DNA from: Laburnicola sp. R22_1 | Taxonomy: Eukaryota; Ascomycota; Dothideomycetes; Pleosporales; Didymosphaeriaceae | Direction of reading: 5' to 3' | Length of the DNA: 64,000 bases | NCBI GenBank assembly: GCA_014281115.1 | Contig: JACONQ010000016.1 | Span: forward strand, 1 to 64,000 | Shown: positions 45,199 through 56,327 of the stretch, in pieces | Numbering within the stretch: the first letter of the stretch is position 1 | Layout of the letters: the number at the start of each line of letters is the position of its first letter | Translations under genes and position numbers: made by a program | The notes under the pieces: generated by a model | Database searches by the model: none | Seen by the model: the letters and a program-made list of their open reading frames with translations, nothing else | Told to the model about the DNA's origin: nothing

Positions 45199-47061
45199 AC
45201 GTGTTTATAAGCGAGCTGCGAATATAAGCGAGCTGCGAACCCCACTAACTTTCTATAACGCGTTACCTATTAACTACAATAGCTTAACTAACACTTATTT
45301 AATTGCCCTATAACAAAGTAGATGTCTCTCTAGCTATCTTAGCTATTAATTAGAATTAGATCCAGAGCGTTAATTGCGCTGCAGCGACGTTTAACGTTTC
45401 TAAAAGTACGCTTTACAGCCAACGCGCTGGAACTACTACACAATGCAATTGTAAGCCTAAATTAAAGAAGCTTACTAAGCTAGAAGAGGAGGTTATTATT
45501 AAGCATATACTTAACCTAGATTCGCAAGACTTTGCACCTACTCTAGGTGCTGTATAAAATATAGCAAATAAGCTGCTCGCTAAGTGTAGCATAGGCCACG
45601 TTAGCTAGCAGTAGCCTAGAAACTTTGTTAAGCGAATAGACAGCCTTATAACGCAATTTAATCGAGCCTATAATTAATAGCAAGCCCTCTACGAGGACCT
45701 AATAGCTATATAGGCCTAGTTTAAGCTAGTAGCACGTATAAAGGCCACCTACAGTATCTATAATAAGGACACCTTTAACTTTAATAAGACTAGCTTTCTA
45801 ATAAGCAAGATATTCTCCTAGCTAGTTGTTATAGGCTTAGAGAGACGTGGTTAGCCAAAAGCGATCTAGCCAGGTAATTGTAAGTGGGTAACAACAATCC
45901 ACAGAATTAACGCTGCTAGGTAGGCAATTCCGCCCTTTATTATCTTTACTAGTAAGTACTACCTCTTAGCCTAGTACAAGAACGATAATATACTAGGTAA
46001 CTAGACTATTAGTCTTAGTAACAATAGGTGGACTACAAACAAGCTTAGTGTTGCCTGGCTATAGCACTTTATTAAGCATATAGTAGAGCGTAGAGTAGGC
46101 GCGCGTTAGCTTCTAATACTTAACGGCCATAAGAGCCATAACTTACTTAAATTCTAGGAGATCTGTAGGAAGAATAAGATCTATACCCTATACATGCCAC
46201 CATATTTGTTATACCTCCTATAGCTACTTAACGTAGACTGCTTCTCGCCGTTAAAGCGGGCGTATAGGCGCTAGATTAAGGGCCTAATACGCAACTATAT
46301 TAACTATATTACTAAGCTTAAGTTTCTACTAGCCTTTCGCGCCACCTACAACTAGTTAATTACAAAGAAGAATATCTGCGCAAGCTTTTAAGGCTCTAGG
46401 CTAGTCCTACACAATCTAGAGGTAGTGCTCTTAAAGCTTAATATTAAGCTTCGTACACCATCGCCAGCGCTGGCGCCAGCAGCCCTACTAGAGGCCCTAT
46501 AGGAGTCTGCAACACTAAGCAACGCACGTAAGCTAGGCGCTTAGTCAACTCTAGTTTATAAGCGAATTCAAAGGTATTAGAAATTTTCTTCTACCTTAGT
46601 TATCTAGTCGCTTAATTAGCTTATAAGAGGCGCTAAGAGAATGGCGTATTTAATAGTGCTTATGTGCAAGGAGATAGCTACTCTATAAAGAGTAAATAAG
46701 GCAGCCACAATGCGTAAATAGCGCAAAAAGAAGCAGATCTAAAAGCGAGGCACTCTATTAAAGGCAGAGAGAGAGGATATTATTGCTTAAAAGGCTGTTA
46801 AGCAGTAACTAGAAGGAGAAATATGGCAAGGCAAGGCGTAGTTAGTTGCGAGCTAGTAGGCTTCTGCACGCTATAGGCGCTATAGGAAGCCTAGGCATAA
46901 CTCGCGCACGTGTAAGAAGGCTTCTATAGATACTACTTAATTTAGGATAGCTATTATATTAATAGAATATTAATGCGTTGTGAATTTATATGCTGCGAAA
47001 GGCTTAGAGACTTAGTGGGGTTTATAGCTCGCTTATATTCGCAGCTCGCTTATAAATACGT
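45199..47061 (+). mobile_element. pogo/Fot1-like transposon, RIP-mutated
   Basis: A 1863-bp element between TA dinucleotides (45197-45198, 47062-47063). Inverted ends start ACGTGTTTATAAGCGAGC (left) and, in complement, ACGTATTTATAAGCGAGC (right). Within the left end the 14-mer AAGCGAGCTGCGAA occurs twice in tandem (45209-45222 and 45226-45239), and the right end has a corresponding, partly mutated pair. The interior carries a stop-riddled transposase on the plus strand. Confidence 0.85.
45460..46950 (+). pseudogene. Fot1/pogo transposase remnant
   Basis: The plus-strand frame reads TKLEEEVIIKHILNLDSQDFAPTL (helix-turn-helix/CENP-B-like region), then NFVKRIDSLITQFNRAYN and a damaged first-Asp segment (IYNKDTFNFNKTSFLI, where the family has NFDETGF). 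After it come PPFIIFTSKYYL, LLILNGHKSHNLLKF (second Asp position now Asn) and LLYLL.LLNVDCFSPLK (third Asp near). Many CAG/TGG positions read TAG and several Asp codons read Asn, all G-to-A or C-to-T. A CENP-B-type pogo transposase order is clear, but the gene is dead. Confidence 0.75.
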
Positions 47062-47920
47062 TAAAGTAAAAGTATAGAATAGCTACTAGATAATAAGTAG
47101 TAGTTTCTTAAGGACTATAAGAGTTTAAAAGCGTAGCTATAGCGCAAGAAGCTTATAGATATAGTAGCAATTATCTAAGGTGTTATTAAGGTAAGAGACT
47201 ATAACTAAGTAATAAAAATAAGAGTAAGCAGTAGTGGCAAGAGTATAGAGGAGATAGGCAATAGTGGCAAGGTCCTAGATAGCAGTATATAGCTTGCTAG
47301 TTACGAGAAAAAATCTACTATAAGAAAAAAGTTAGATAAAATAGTTAGATTAGTTGCTATTATAATTATTATTATTATTATTGCAGCAAAAATATTATTA
47401 AAGAAATTATTAATTATGTAATACGGTAGTTAGTTAAATAGCTGGCCTAGGATTACGTAATATTACGGATTAATCCTAGGAAAGAAGTGTCTAATTATAT
47501 ATAAAATAGCTATAGATTACCTCTTAGTGCCCTATATATTATATAACTATAAGAGATATTTTAGTACTATAAATTATATAATTATATATAATTGCAATTA
47601 TCTAATTAGCTATACTATTAAGGCCTTATAATTATAAAAGAATTAGCTATATTAAAAAGCTATTAAAAGTAATCTTTTAACCTTGTAAAGTTAATTACCT
47701 AAAAAGATAACTTTTTAATAACCTTATTACTAAATAATAATTACTAATTACTTAATTAAAAAAGATCTTAGTATAGTATAGCCTATAAAGAGCTTTTTAA
47801 ACTATACTACAGTTACGCAGCATAATCTAGCATCTTTAGCAGCTCCTATACGTACGTAGCGCCTATATAAGCCGTAGCGTAGAGCAATAAGGGTCAACCG
47901 TACCGTACTACGCTACGTTG
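47062..47920. repeat. AT-rich repeat tail of block
   Basis: TA-dense DNA. Near 47345-47490 it repeats the sequence at 39310-39430 (TTATTATTGCAGC...ACGTAATATTACGGATTAA). Composition turns to normal at about 47890. Confidence 0.7.
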
Positions 47921-47921
47921 A

Positions 47922-48640
47922 CTACGCTGCATTCAGGTCAAGGCCCTCTGGAACCTCATCCAACGATGTCTTCCACTTCATGGAAAGCCCGTATAGCGGG
48001 AGTTTACCAGGGTTTCGTGCTAGTGAACCGTATTCAATTACCTCTTTGCTGTCACTGCCTCGGGCCGTCCGCCATCCTTCCACTGCTCTCTCTGCAAAGG
48101 TGCGTCCTCTTGCCAAGTCACCGTTGGCGATGACGATCTGAGCGGCATCGAGGTACGCGCGTGGCAGACCAGAGCCGCCTGGTCCTTGTTCATTGTACAG
48201 ACGAACCAGTTCATCAACATAGCGAAGGGTTCGTAGTGAAAAGTTCATGCGCATGCCATCGTAGCCAATGAGGTCATCCAGCTTGTCAATTCCTTCCAGC
48301 CTTTTATCACTTGCTTGGCTCTGTTCTGTTGGTAAGGAACACAGACGGCAGGAACACAGGAATTTAAACTTATCCTGGAGTTTCTTTTGGCGGATCGCGC
48401 GGCTGCTGTTGAAACCTAGGTAATATATTGTGGTTTCCTCGCCTTTGGGGATATCCCTCAAAGCATGGACAGTATGTCGTTTGATCGACTGATTCCAGTG
48501 TTTCCGTGCATTATTATCACAGGCGTGGTTGATACGGCAGGCCTCAAGGAAGACCCCCCCTCCAATTCCATTGGCCTCGATGGGGAGGCCGTTTGTTCGA
48601 ATGATACCGAGAGACTGCTCGGCAACATTTTGGTATGGAA
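47922..48640 (-). pseudogene. SET-domain protein, 5'-truncated
   Basis: The reading frame from about 48640 down to the stop at 47922 encodes the C-terminal half of a SET-domain (SMYD-like) protein. It has a catalytic-core segment with RINHACDNNA (the NHxCxPN cofactor motif, with Asp-Asn in place of x-Pro-Asn) and DIPKGEETTIYYLG. A post-SET Cys cluster (FLCSCRLCSLP) and a helical tail (DELVRLYNEQG...AYLDAAQIVIANGDLARGRTFAERAVEGW) follow. The N-terminal half of the domain is absent. The DNA upstream encodes part of a P450 on the other strand, so the gene was cut by a rearrangement. A family member would methylate lysine using SAM; this fragment probably cannot. Confidence 0.8.
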
Positions 48641-49120
48641 ATCGACGAGATCTTGCGCCTCTCACTCCCTCTAGCAGGACTGCTGCCTAAAGAAATACTC
48701 CCCGGGGGCCTCAAAATTTCCAACAAATGGATCGTACCCGCCGGTGTGGACGTCGGCGTTCCGATCTACGCTCTGCACCACAACGAAAAGCTTTGGAAAA
48801 ATGCGCAGGGCTTCCAGCCAGAGCGGTGGCTGCAAAAGGATACGGACGATTGCCGAAACGCCTTCATGCCGTTTGGCACCGGCAGAGCAAGCTGCGTCGG
48901 AAAACAGCTAGCCTACAACGAGATGGCGCTTGTCATTGCGCGAGTTCTGTGGAAATACGATTTCAAGATGATTCCTGCGAGTCAGAAAAGGAACAAAGGC
49001 TCTGTTGCGAGTGCGCAGGGCAAACACTGTGGTCGAGGATATGAGAAGGAGTTCCAGACCATCGATGTATTTACGAGCGATCACGTTGGACCGTCGGTGC
49101 GCCTGCGGCACCGTCAATGA
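48635..49120 (+). pseudogene. cytochrome P450 C-terminal fragment
   Basis: From about 48640 the plus strand encodes the last third of a fungal P450: EILR (the ExxR helix K motif, as EILRLS), PKEILPGGLKISNKWIVPAG, GFQPERWLQKD (PERW meander), and the heme loop FMPFGTGRASCVGKQLA with the cysteine ligand. Then comes the helix L region ALVIARVLWKYDFKM to the stop at 49118. Everything before helix K, including the oxygen-binding I helix, is missing, so it is non-functional. It begins where the SET-domain fragment on the other strand ends, within about 10 bp. Confidence 0.85.
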
Positions 49121-49435
49121 GTGGCCCTTTCCAACATGATCAAAACGGGGGCATCCAAAACAATGAATTTAATACGGATGTCGACTCTAATAAGCTTGAA
49201 GTGCAGGAAGGTTAGGATGGGTTGTCGGCTCTTAAGCGTAAAAGCGTCGTCTTGAGCCCAGTTTTCTGGTGGAATTTGACAAAAGTCCCCATGTCGCATG
49301 TTTTCATAACGGATCATTGGCGCACAAATCGTGTTTGACTTTTTGATCGCTGAAGACACCTATTGTCGGACCCATATTACCTTTCAAGATAGCCAGGTCC
49401 TTGGTCTTAGACCGCCCATTTAGCCACCTCGGTGC
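49121..49435. other. intergenic, no gene seen
   Basis: Spacer between the P450 fragment and the convergent 3' end of the pyruvate decarboxylase gene. I see no gene. Confidence 0.5.
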
Positions 49436-51151
49436 TCACAAGATCTTCGATTTCTGCGCCTCAATCATATCTTTCAACACCCCTGTTGGTGCGTCCTCCT
49501 TGTCCATGATAATCTCCACCATCCTCAGTCCCTCCTCATCACTCAACTTCTCATCACCCAGCACCTCCCCCAACTCGCCCCACGTCTTCACACTCTTCGT
49601 ATACGCCCCGTTTTTTCCACCAAAGAAACGCAAGGCTTCCAGATACCGCCATCTTGCAACATCGTTGTACGCTTGCCTTACACCGTGTATGCACCGCTCA
49701 ATGGTATATCCTTCATTGTTGATGAGAAATATGACAATGTTGAGGTTTAACTTGATCATGGTGCCGATCTCTGGGGCCGTCATTTGGAAGCTACCATCGC
49801 CGATGAGGAGGATGGTACGTCCTGGTTTTAGCCTACTGGTCGAAGGTGTCAGGTCACGCTGCGCTAAAGCAGCGCCTTGGGCAGCGGGAAGCATGTATCC
49901 GATGGAAAGCCAAGTCACTGGCGTGAACAGTCGTGTGCTTGATGGAAGGAGCATTTCTCGGGCACCGTAGCCTGGCGTGCCGGTCTCGGCGAGCACGATG
50001 TCGCCTTCTCTGAGGAACGTCGCCAAAACGCGCCATATCTTGTCCTGCGAGATAACATCACTTGTGTCCAAACCTTGAACCGAGACAGTCTGATCGCGAC
50101 GGAGTTGGGGATACGGGTCGTAGCGTTGTATCCTCTGCAGATCCAGTCTCTTTAATAAAGTCGAAACTGCTTGCCTGGCTGGCATGTCCCGCCAGATCTT
50201 GTCGCCACTCCGAATCTCAGTGTCCGAGAAGAAGATCGTAGTAGAGGCTGGCGGTACACTGGTGCCGGCATAGCTGTTCGTTGAGCTGAAATGTGGACCG
50301 AAGCACAATACCACGTCCGCATTTTGAATAAAAGCACGAGTGCATTCGTCGTCCCATTTACCTCTGAATACACCATGGAAGTTCGGCTCCGTTTCGTCAA
50401 GCAGTCCTTTCGCAAACCCCGATGTCCATGTTGGCCACCCGGTGCGCTTGACAAGGTCTTGTATTAAAGAGACGATTCCGAGAGCGCGACTCTCACCGTC
50501 GATGAATATGATGGGTTGCCGCGCTGTGTGTACCTTCTCGAGCACCATATCTACAGCGTTGTCCTGTTCAGATTCCCATAAGGCCTCTGGCAGTTGAAGC
50601 TTAGTTGAAAGCCTCTCCGAAAGAACAGGCGCGTCAACAAGGTCGACCGGAATTTCGATATATACTGGTCGACTATGTAGGATGCATTGAACAAGTACGT
50701 GATCGATTTGCTCAGGGCATGTTCTCGGATCCACCAGGGTCGCTTGTGCTATCGTCACATATGCCTGCATTTGTGCGAAGCGGCGGAAGTTCCCATCATT
50801 GAACGTATGATGAACCAATAGCCTTCCATCCTGCGTGGCTCGAGGAGGCGTACCGACAATATGTACAACTGCCGCACGTTCGCTATAGGCCCCTGAAATG
50901 GCATTGATTGCTGATAATTCGCCGACACCGAAAGTAGTGACGAGGGCACCAATTCCATTGATGCGCGCGTAGCCGTCTGCGGCGTATCCAGCGTTAAGCT
51001 CGTTCGCATTGCCGACCCACGTCAGACCGGCGGGCTCAACATAGTCAAGGAGGGTAAGATTGAAGTCGCCGGGTACGCCGTGGACAGATGCTATGCCGAG
51101 TTGGACAAGCCGAGCGAAAAGGTACTCTGCGAGTTTGACGGTTGGGGGCAT
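49436..51151 (-). CDS. pyruvate decarboxylase (thiamine diphosphate dependent)
   Basis: Intact single-exon gene of 571 residues, normal for the family. The N-terminal PYR domain has GVPGDF with Asp29, the cofactor-activating Glu51 in NANELNAGYAADGYAR, and the catalytic pair His114-His115 in LLVHHTFNDGNF. The C-terminal PP domain has the ThDP/Mg motif GDGSFQMTAPEIGTMIKLNLN...INNEGYTIE (Gly451 to Glu485). It converts pyruvate to acetaldehyde and CO2 in the cytosol, feeding ethanol or acetate formation. Codon composition and the lack of stops contrast with the mutated DNA about 750 bp upstream. A paralogue of a core glycolytic enzyme in a subtelomeric island could serve low-oxygen growth or a specialised pathway; a related indolepyruvate or phenylpyruvate decarboxylase is a possible alternative. 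Confidence 0.9.
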   Translation of the reverse strand: MPPTVKLAEYLFARLVQLGIASVHGVPGDFNLTLLDYVEPAGLTWVGNANELNAGYAADGYARINGIGALVTTFGVGELSAINAISGAYSERAAVVHIVGTPPRATQDGRLLVHHTFNDGNFRRFAQMQAYVTIAQATLVDPRTCPEQIDHVLVQCILHSRPVYIEIPVDLVDAPVLSERLSTKLQLPEALWESEQDNAVDMVLEKVHTARQPIIFIDGESRALGIVSLIQDLVKRTGWPTWTSGFAKGLLDETEPNFHGVFRGKWDDECTRAFIQNADVVLCFGPHFSSTNSYAGTSVPPASTTIFFSDTEIRSGDKIWRDMPARQAVSTLLKRLDLQRIQRYDPYPQLRRDQTVSVQGLDTSDVISQDKIWRVLATFLREGDIVLAETGTPGYGAREMLLPSSTRLFTPVTWLSIGYMLPAAQGAALAQRDLTPSTSRLKPGRTILLIGDGSFQMTAPEIGTMIKLNLNIVIFLINNEGYTIERCIHGVRQAYNDVARWRYLEALRFFGGKNGAYTKSVKTWGELGEVLGDEKLSDEEGLRMVEIIMDKEDAPTGVLKDMIEAQKSKIL

Positions 51152-51900
51152 TTCGCGACGTTTGCGAACTCCGTCGGTTGATGGTGACAGATAGTGGTGA
51201 CAGATAGTAACGGCCTGAAGAATTACTTGCGGACGGAGAAAAAGGAGGAGATGTCGAAGTGTTGAAGAGTGTTTGCTGGTGGGCGTTGTTCCATGGTTGT
51301 TGCAGTGTGAGCCGCCTATTGCCGAAAGCCGATGAACTCCGCCACGGGACGCAATATACGCCGTTTATGATGATAAATACGCTATCTACAGCCGCGGGAT
51401 GTGTATGAATGAATTCTCAAAAATAACTACGCACAAAAGCTATTTTATATCAATGCATACATGCCAATTGAGGATCAAGGGCCCACCAGATGAGCCCGGT
51501 AATTTTCCACATTCCCACGATACCTAATTGCACCAACCCGAAGTTGCCAACCTGGGCAATGTTCAAGTTCTCATGATAGCTGAGGGAGGAAGGGTTCATT
51601 AGTACTGTATGCATTGGCTAGGTTAACACAGTCAACCTGAGGACGAAGGGGTTGCGCCATTACCCTCCATTAACCGAGCGATTTCTGTTGTTCAATATCC
51701 GTTCATAGTCAACTTAAGCTTTTACATATTACCATTGAGACTTAGCCGCACAACCAAGGTTCAACAGCAAAGTACGTAAAAAAAGGGCGCGATTCTAACT
51801 ATGACGAAGACCACTCTATCTACTTAAGCATTTAATTCGCATCACTTTTGGTCAGGTTTCCGACACCCACAGCAGTGGTGGAGCAAACACCACAGAAACG
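51152..51900. other. intergenic, 5' flank of pyruvate decarboxylase
   Basis: Normal-composition upstream region of the decarboxylase. It has a short tandem (TGGTGACAGATAG twice, near 51181-51206). No gene seen. AT-rich sequence begins near 51955. Confidence 0.5.
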
Positions 51901-51954
51901 AGAGCTAGAACCGAATTCTCCCATCCAATCCCAATCGCGCTATGATACATTTAT

Positions 51955-53111
51955 TCATTCATTCATATTAGTTTATAGTTAACCTAACCTTTTACAAATT
52001 ATAAGACTTAATAGTAAATATAACTAAGGTTTAATAGCTAAAGTATATAAAAAAAAGATATAATTAGAATTAGCTATATTAGAAGAAATTTTAAGCGCGC
52101 ATACGCACCTATAGCACTGGCACCTAGGCAGCTCTACGCACACCTACGCACTAAAAGCGCTCTAAGCACACCTATAATATTACTTTTTTCTTAGTATGCG
52201 TATATATAAAGTTACGTAAGAATGTATACCTATACTGCTAGTATATCTAGGGCATCTAGAATATATAGGGCACCTATAGCACCTAGAGTATATAGGGCAC
52301 CTATGGCACCTATACTATTAAAATAATGCTAATTAATTAGCAAATAATATTAGGAAAGTTTTTCTACTTAACTATACAAATTATGTATAGATATACATAG
52401 ACTTACGTATATATATATATTTTTATATAAGTAATTTACTAGTATAAAAATACTTAGAGATATAAAAATATAAATAGACTTACGTAGATATATAAAAATA
52501 GTTTAAATAAGTAATTTCTTTAAAGCTTTATAACTTTTTACTAGTAAAGCTATAATTTTAATTTTTTAATAGATTTATAGAAAAATACTAGTCTTTAATT
52601 ATTTAATTTAAAACTACTATTTTTATTATATAATTAGTTAGTAATTAATAAAAATTCTCTTTATTTTACTAGTTATTATATATATTATATAGTATTATTA
52701 TATAAAGTAGTTAAAAAGTTATTAAAGTTTAAACTTTGTAAAATGGTGTTCTTTACTAACCTACTAATTTTCGCCTAATCTAATTATTTTAAATAATTAT
52801 AAAACTATATTTTTTCTATTTTTAAACCTATAAAATCTAAAATTTAGAGTTAGTTAGAAGTTCTATATAATATACTAGTAATTAGTACTATTATATTAAC
52901 TAGTAATTACTATCTAGTAAGAGACTTTAACTTTATACTTTAAAAAATCTTTTATTTAAAAGCTTACTAAGTAGCTTACTAAGCTTTTATTAGGAAAAGT
53001 TTTAAGTATAAGTATTTAGAGTTTCTAAATAGCTCTAAGCACACCTATATATACCTATACACTAAATACACTTAGAGTATACTAATAATATATTTTTTTA
53101 GTGTATATATA
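51955..53111. repeat. AT-rich RIP-mutated repeat block
   Basis: TA-dense DNA. 52410-52920 is a more mutated relative of 35390-35960. Imperfect short tandems of TATAGGGCACCTATAGCACC type occur near 52250-52310 and again near 55370. No gene. Confidence 0.75.
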
Positions 53112-55304
53112 ACATATTCTATTAGTAGCCCAAATAGATTAGTTCGCCGAATAGTTTTTCTTAGTAACTTTAAGGTCCCTTAGAACTTATTATAGAATAC
53201 TATAAATATTACTTTATAGTAACTTATAATATACTAAGTTACTATTTAATTTACTTTTTATATTATATAGCCTTTTTACGTGACTATAATAGCCGTGTAA
53301 AGCTAAGAAGTCTTTTTAGTAGTACAAACTTATAATAAGACTTCCTATAATATATAATATATTATCTACTATACTATATATAGGTAATATATAGTATCCT
53401 TATTATAATTTATAGTAAAGTATACTATATCTTAAGTATTACTTTATTTAGTTTTTAGTTACTAAGTGCGTACTATTATAAAATAAAGTTAACTTATTAT
53501 TTTTAGCCTTATAGTAATCTATAATAAAATCACTCTAATTTACTATTAACACTATCTAAAAATAAGCCGCTAAGGGTAATATCTAACTTCTTCTCTATTT
53601 TTTTATCTATCTAATAGGTCCTTATATTATGCCTAGGCTCTTTGCACCTCCTATAGTGGCGTTGTATTAAGAGATTTACTTTTCTCTTACTACTATCTCG
53701 CGTCCTTTTTAATAACTTTACCCTAATAGAAGGGCTTTCTACTCTTAAATCTACTCTCTAAGTAAAGCCTAGCGTCCTACCTTTCTAAATGCGCTTTTTT
53801 TTACGCGTCTTTCGCTTTGTTAGAACCTTAATTTGCTTCTTAAGTTCCTTAATATGGGTCTTTTAAAGTACACTATAGTAGAGTATAAGTTTAGTACTTT
53901 TTATAAGCTATAAGTAGCTTAGTTTAGTATTAGGTAGAGACTAAATAAAAGAGTTGCGTATAAGCTTTAATTAGGATCTAAACTTAAGGGTATTACTTAG
54001 GGTCCTGGCTTGCCATGGTGTATCTAGTAGGGTACCCTAAGGTGGAGTGTGAATACGCACATTAAGGCAATCTACCACCACTAATATATTTAAAGGAATA
54101 AGCCCAGAGGCCTTAAAGGCTTTCTTATAGTTTTCTAGTGTAAACATATTAAAAAACGCATTACAAAAGGCTAGTAGAAAGCCCTCTTTATTAATATAAA
54201 AGACGCGTTAGCGCGCTAAGTTCCGCACGCGCTAGAAGTACTTTAGCTTTAGTAGCGCGAAACAGACTATATTAAGCGGCTAGAGGATATAAGATAAGTG
54301 CGCTAGCATATAGAGTATTAGGATCTTTTATTCTAGGCAATAATCCTTAAAATTCTAGAAGTAGTGGCTCTTATAGCTATCTAGAATAAGTAACCTCTAT
54401 AACCCTACTATGCGCGGTCTTATATACGCGTTAAAGTGCTTTAACTACGCAACTCTAAGCTTGTTATTAGTCTAGCTAGTCTTAGAGACTAAGAGCTTCT
54501 AATCGCGGGGGATACTAGTCTCCTTATACTACGCTAAGATATAGACTCGCCCTTTATAAATAATAAAGGGTAGAGTAGTATACCTAGTAGCGCAAATACT
54601 CTAAATTACTATAATCTACTTACGGTTACCTAGCTAAATAAGCGTAGGTTAAGAATGTTTTTCTAAACTAGTTATAACCTTTATTAAGCTAATAACTTCT
54701 ATCTAGAAGCCTATCTTATTAAAGTTATAAATATCTTTATTTTGCACTTTATACTTAGCTTTTATGTCCTCTACTAGCTAAAACTACGCGTTTATAACCT
54801 CTAGGTCTTTCTATTATATTCTCTATTAGTCCTTCGCTTAATTAAAAGTCATTTTAAGCTTAGGTACGCGCTTTATAAAGCGCTAAGCCTAGTATTATTC
54901 TATAGGGTCTCTGTGCCGCGCAGCTAGTAGTTTGTTAGTTATATCTTCTACCTTATCTAGCTAGGGTGCAAATTCTTGCAAATCTAGATTAAGAATATAC
55001 TATATAAGCGTCTGTTTTTTAGTTATAGTAAGCTTTGCCATACCTAATTATATATTTACTTAGGTAGTAATTCTATTAATTTAATTACTTAGTGTAGACT
55101 TTAGGATATTATATACTACAGCAGCGCGTTGTAGGCTTAAAATTTGCTTATTTGGATAGGCGTGAAGGGTAAGCTTAATTCTGCCCTCTTAATTAGATAA
55201 TAACGCGTTATGTTATTAAGACATTATAATTCATAGTAAAGTGTTGTAGTCTTAGCAAAAACTATTCGGCGGACTAATTTGTTCGGGCTACTAATAGAAT
55301 ATAT
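53112..55304 (-). mobile_element. Fot1/pogo-like transposon, heavily RIP-mutated copy
   Basis: Same element as 56328-58538, flanked by TA (53110-53111, 55305-55306), 2193 bp. It aligns along its whole length with the better copy, differing mainly by C-to-T and G-to-A: for example the left end GCCCGGACAGATCAG is GCCCAAATAGATTAG here. The minus-strand transposase is beyond reading, with stops throughout. Confidence 0.9.
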
Positions 55305-55731
55305 TATATAAAGTTATATAAAAATATAAATTTATACTACTAGTGCACTTAGAGTACTTAGAGTATAAGAACACCTAGGTATATAGGGTACCTATAGCAT
55401 TTATACTATTAAAATAATGCTAATTAATTAGTAAATAAAGCTTTTTAATTAGCTAGAATTTAAAAAAGCTTAGTAAGCTACTTAGTAAGCTTTTAAATAA
55501 AAGATTTTTAAAGTATAAAGTTAAAGTCTCTTACTAGATAGTAATTACTAGTTAATATAATAGTACTAATTACTAGCGTATTATATAGAACTTCTACCTA
55601 ACTTAAAATTTTAGATTTTATAGGTTTAAAAATAGAATAAATATAGTTTTATAATTATTTAAAATAATTAGATTAGGCGACAATTAGTAGGTTAGTAAAG
55701 AATACTATTTTAAAAAGTTTAAACTTTAATA

Positions 55732-55926
55732 TAAGGGATCACTCAAGACATCAAAGGTTAAAATTAAGAAGTTGATTTTACTAAGATATCGAGGTAGCGT
55801 ATAAAGACTATTAACAGCTGCCTTATATACCCACACGTAGCCGAGGCGCTAATGCCTAATCGGGTAAGGTTCCGGGGCTCGGCGGAACCTTCCGCCGAGC
55901 GCGCCGCACCTCAGGAATCCCTAACA
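55732..55926. mobile_element. 195-bp GC-rich miniature element with nested hairpins
   Basis: Inserted into a RIP-mutated repeat, interrupting what elsewhere (52710-52735 reversed) is continuous sequence. It is flanked by the direct duplication TTTAATA (55725-55731 and 55927-55933). Ends read TAAGGGAT and, in complement, TTAGGGAT after two bases, a short inverted repeat. The interior has GCTCGGCGGAA with its complement two bases away, and an overlapping alternative pair AAGGTTCC and GGAACCTT. Composition is near 50% GC against roughly 20% around it, so it arrived after RIP. Confidence 0.7.
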
Positions 55927-56327
55927 TTTAATACCTTTTAACTACTTTATTTTTATTAAAACTTTTTTAAAATTTTATATACTATATTATTAGTACTATA
56001 TATTTATATAATAATATTATGTAATATATATAGTAACTAGTAAAATAAAGAGTTTTTATTAATTACTAACTAATTACGTAATAAAAATAGTATTTTTAAA
56101 TTAAATAATTAAAGACTAGTATTGTCTTTATAAATCTATTAAAAAAGTAAAATTATAGCTTTACTACTAAAAAGGTTATAAAGCTTTAAAAAATTACTTA
56201 TTTAAACTATTTATTATAAAGAATACTTCGCGCACGTTCCGTACACAGTATAACGCTATAAGAGAAAGCTATAGGTATACTAAAAATAAGCTATAAATTA
56301 GGATAAAGTAATAAGACTAGTTTAGTA
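55927..56327. repeat. AT-rich repeat between insertions
   Basis: Continuation of the reversed copy of the 35390-35960 family, then a degraded copy of the dispersed short repeat at about 56222-56320 (ACTTCGCGCACGTTCCGTAC, ACGCTATAAGAGAAAGCT). No gene. Confidence 0.65.

Noticed and set aside
36220..47500. Centromere or CRISPR-like array in the AT-rich block
   Set aside because: No regularly spaced identical repeats. The order is explained by nested, RIP-mutated transposons; CRISPR is not expected in a fungus.
55860..55915. GC-rich hairpin region as a Helitron 3' end
   Set aside because: A Helitron would end in CTRR followed by T with no duplication; here there is a 7-bp duplication and short inverted ends.
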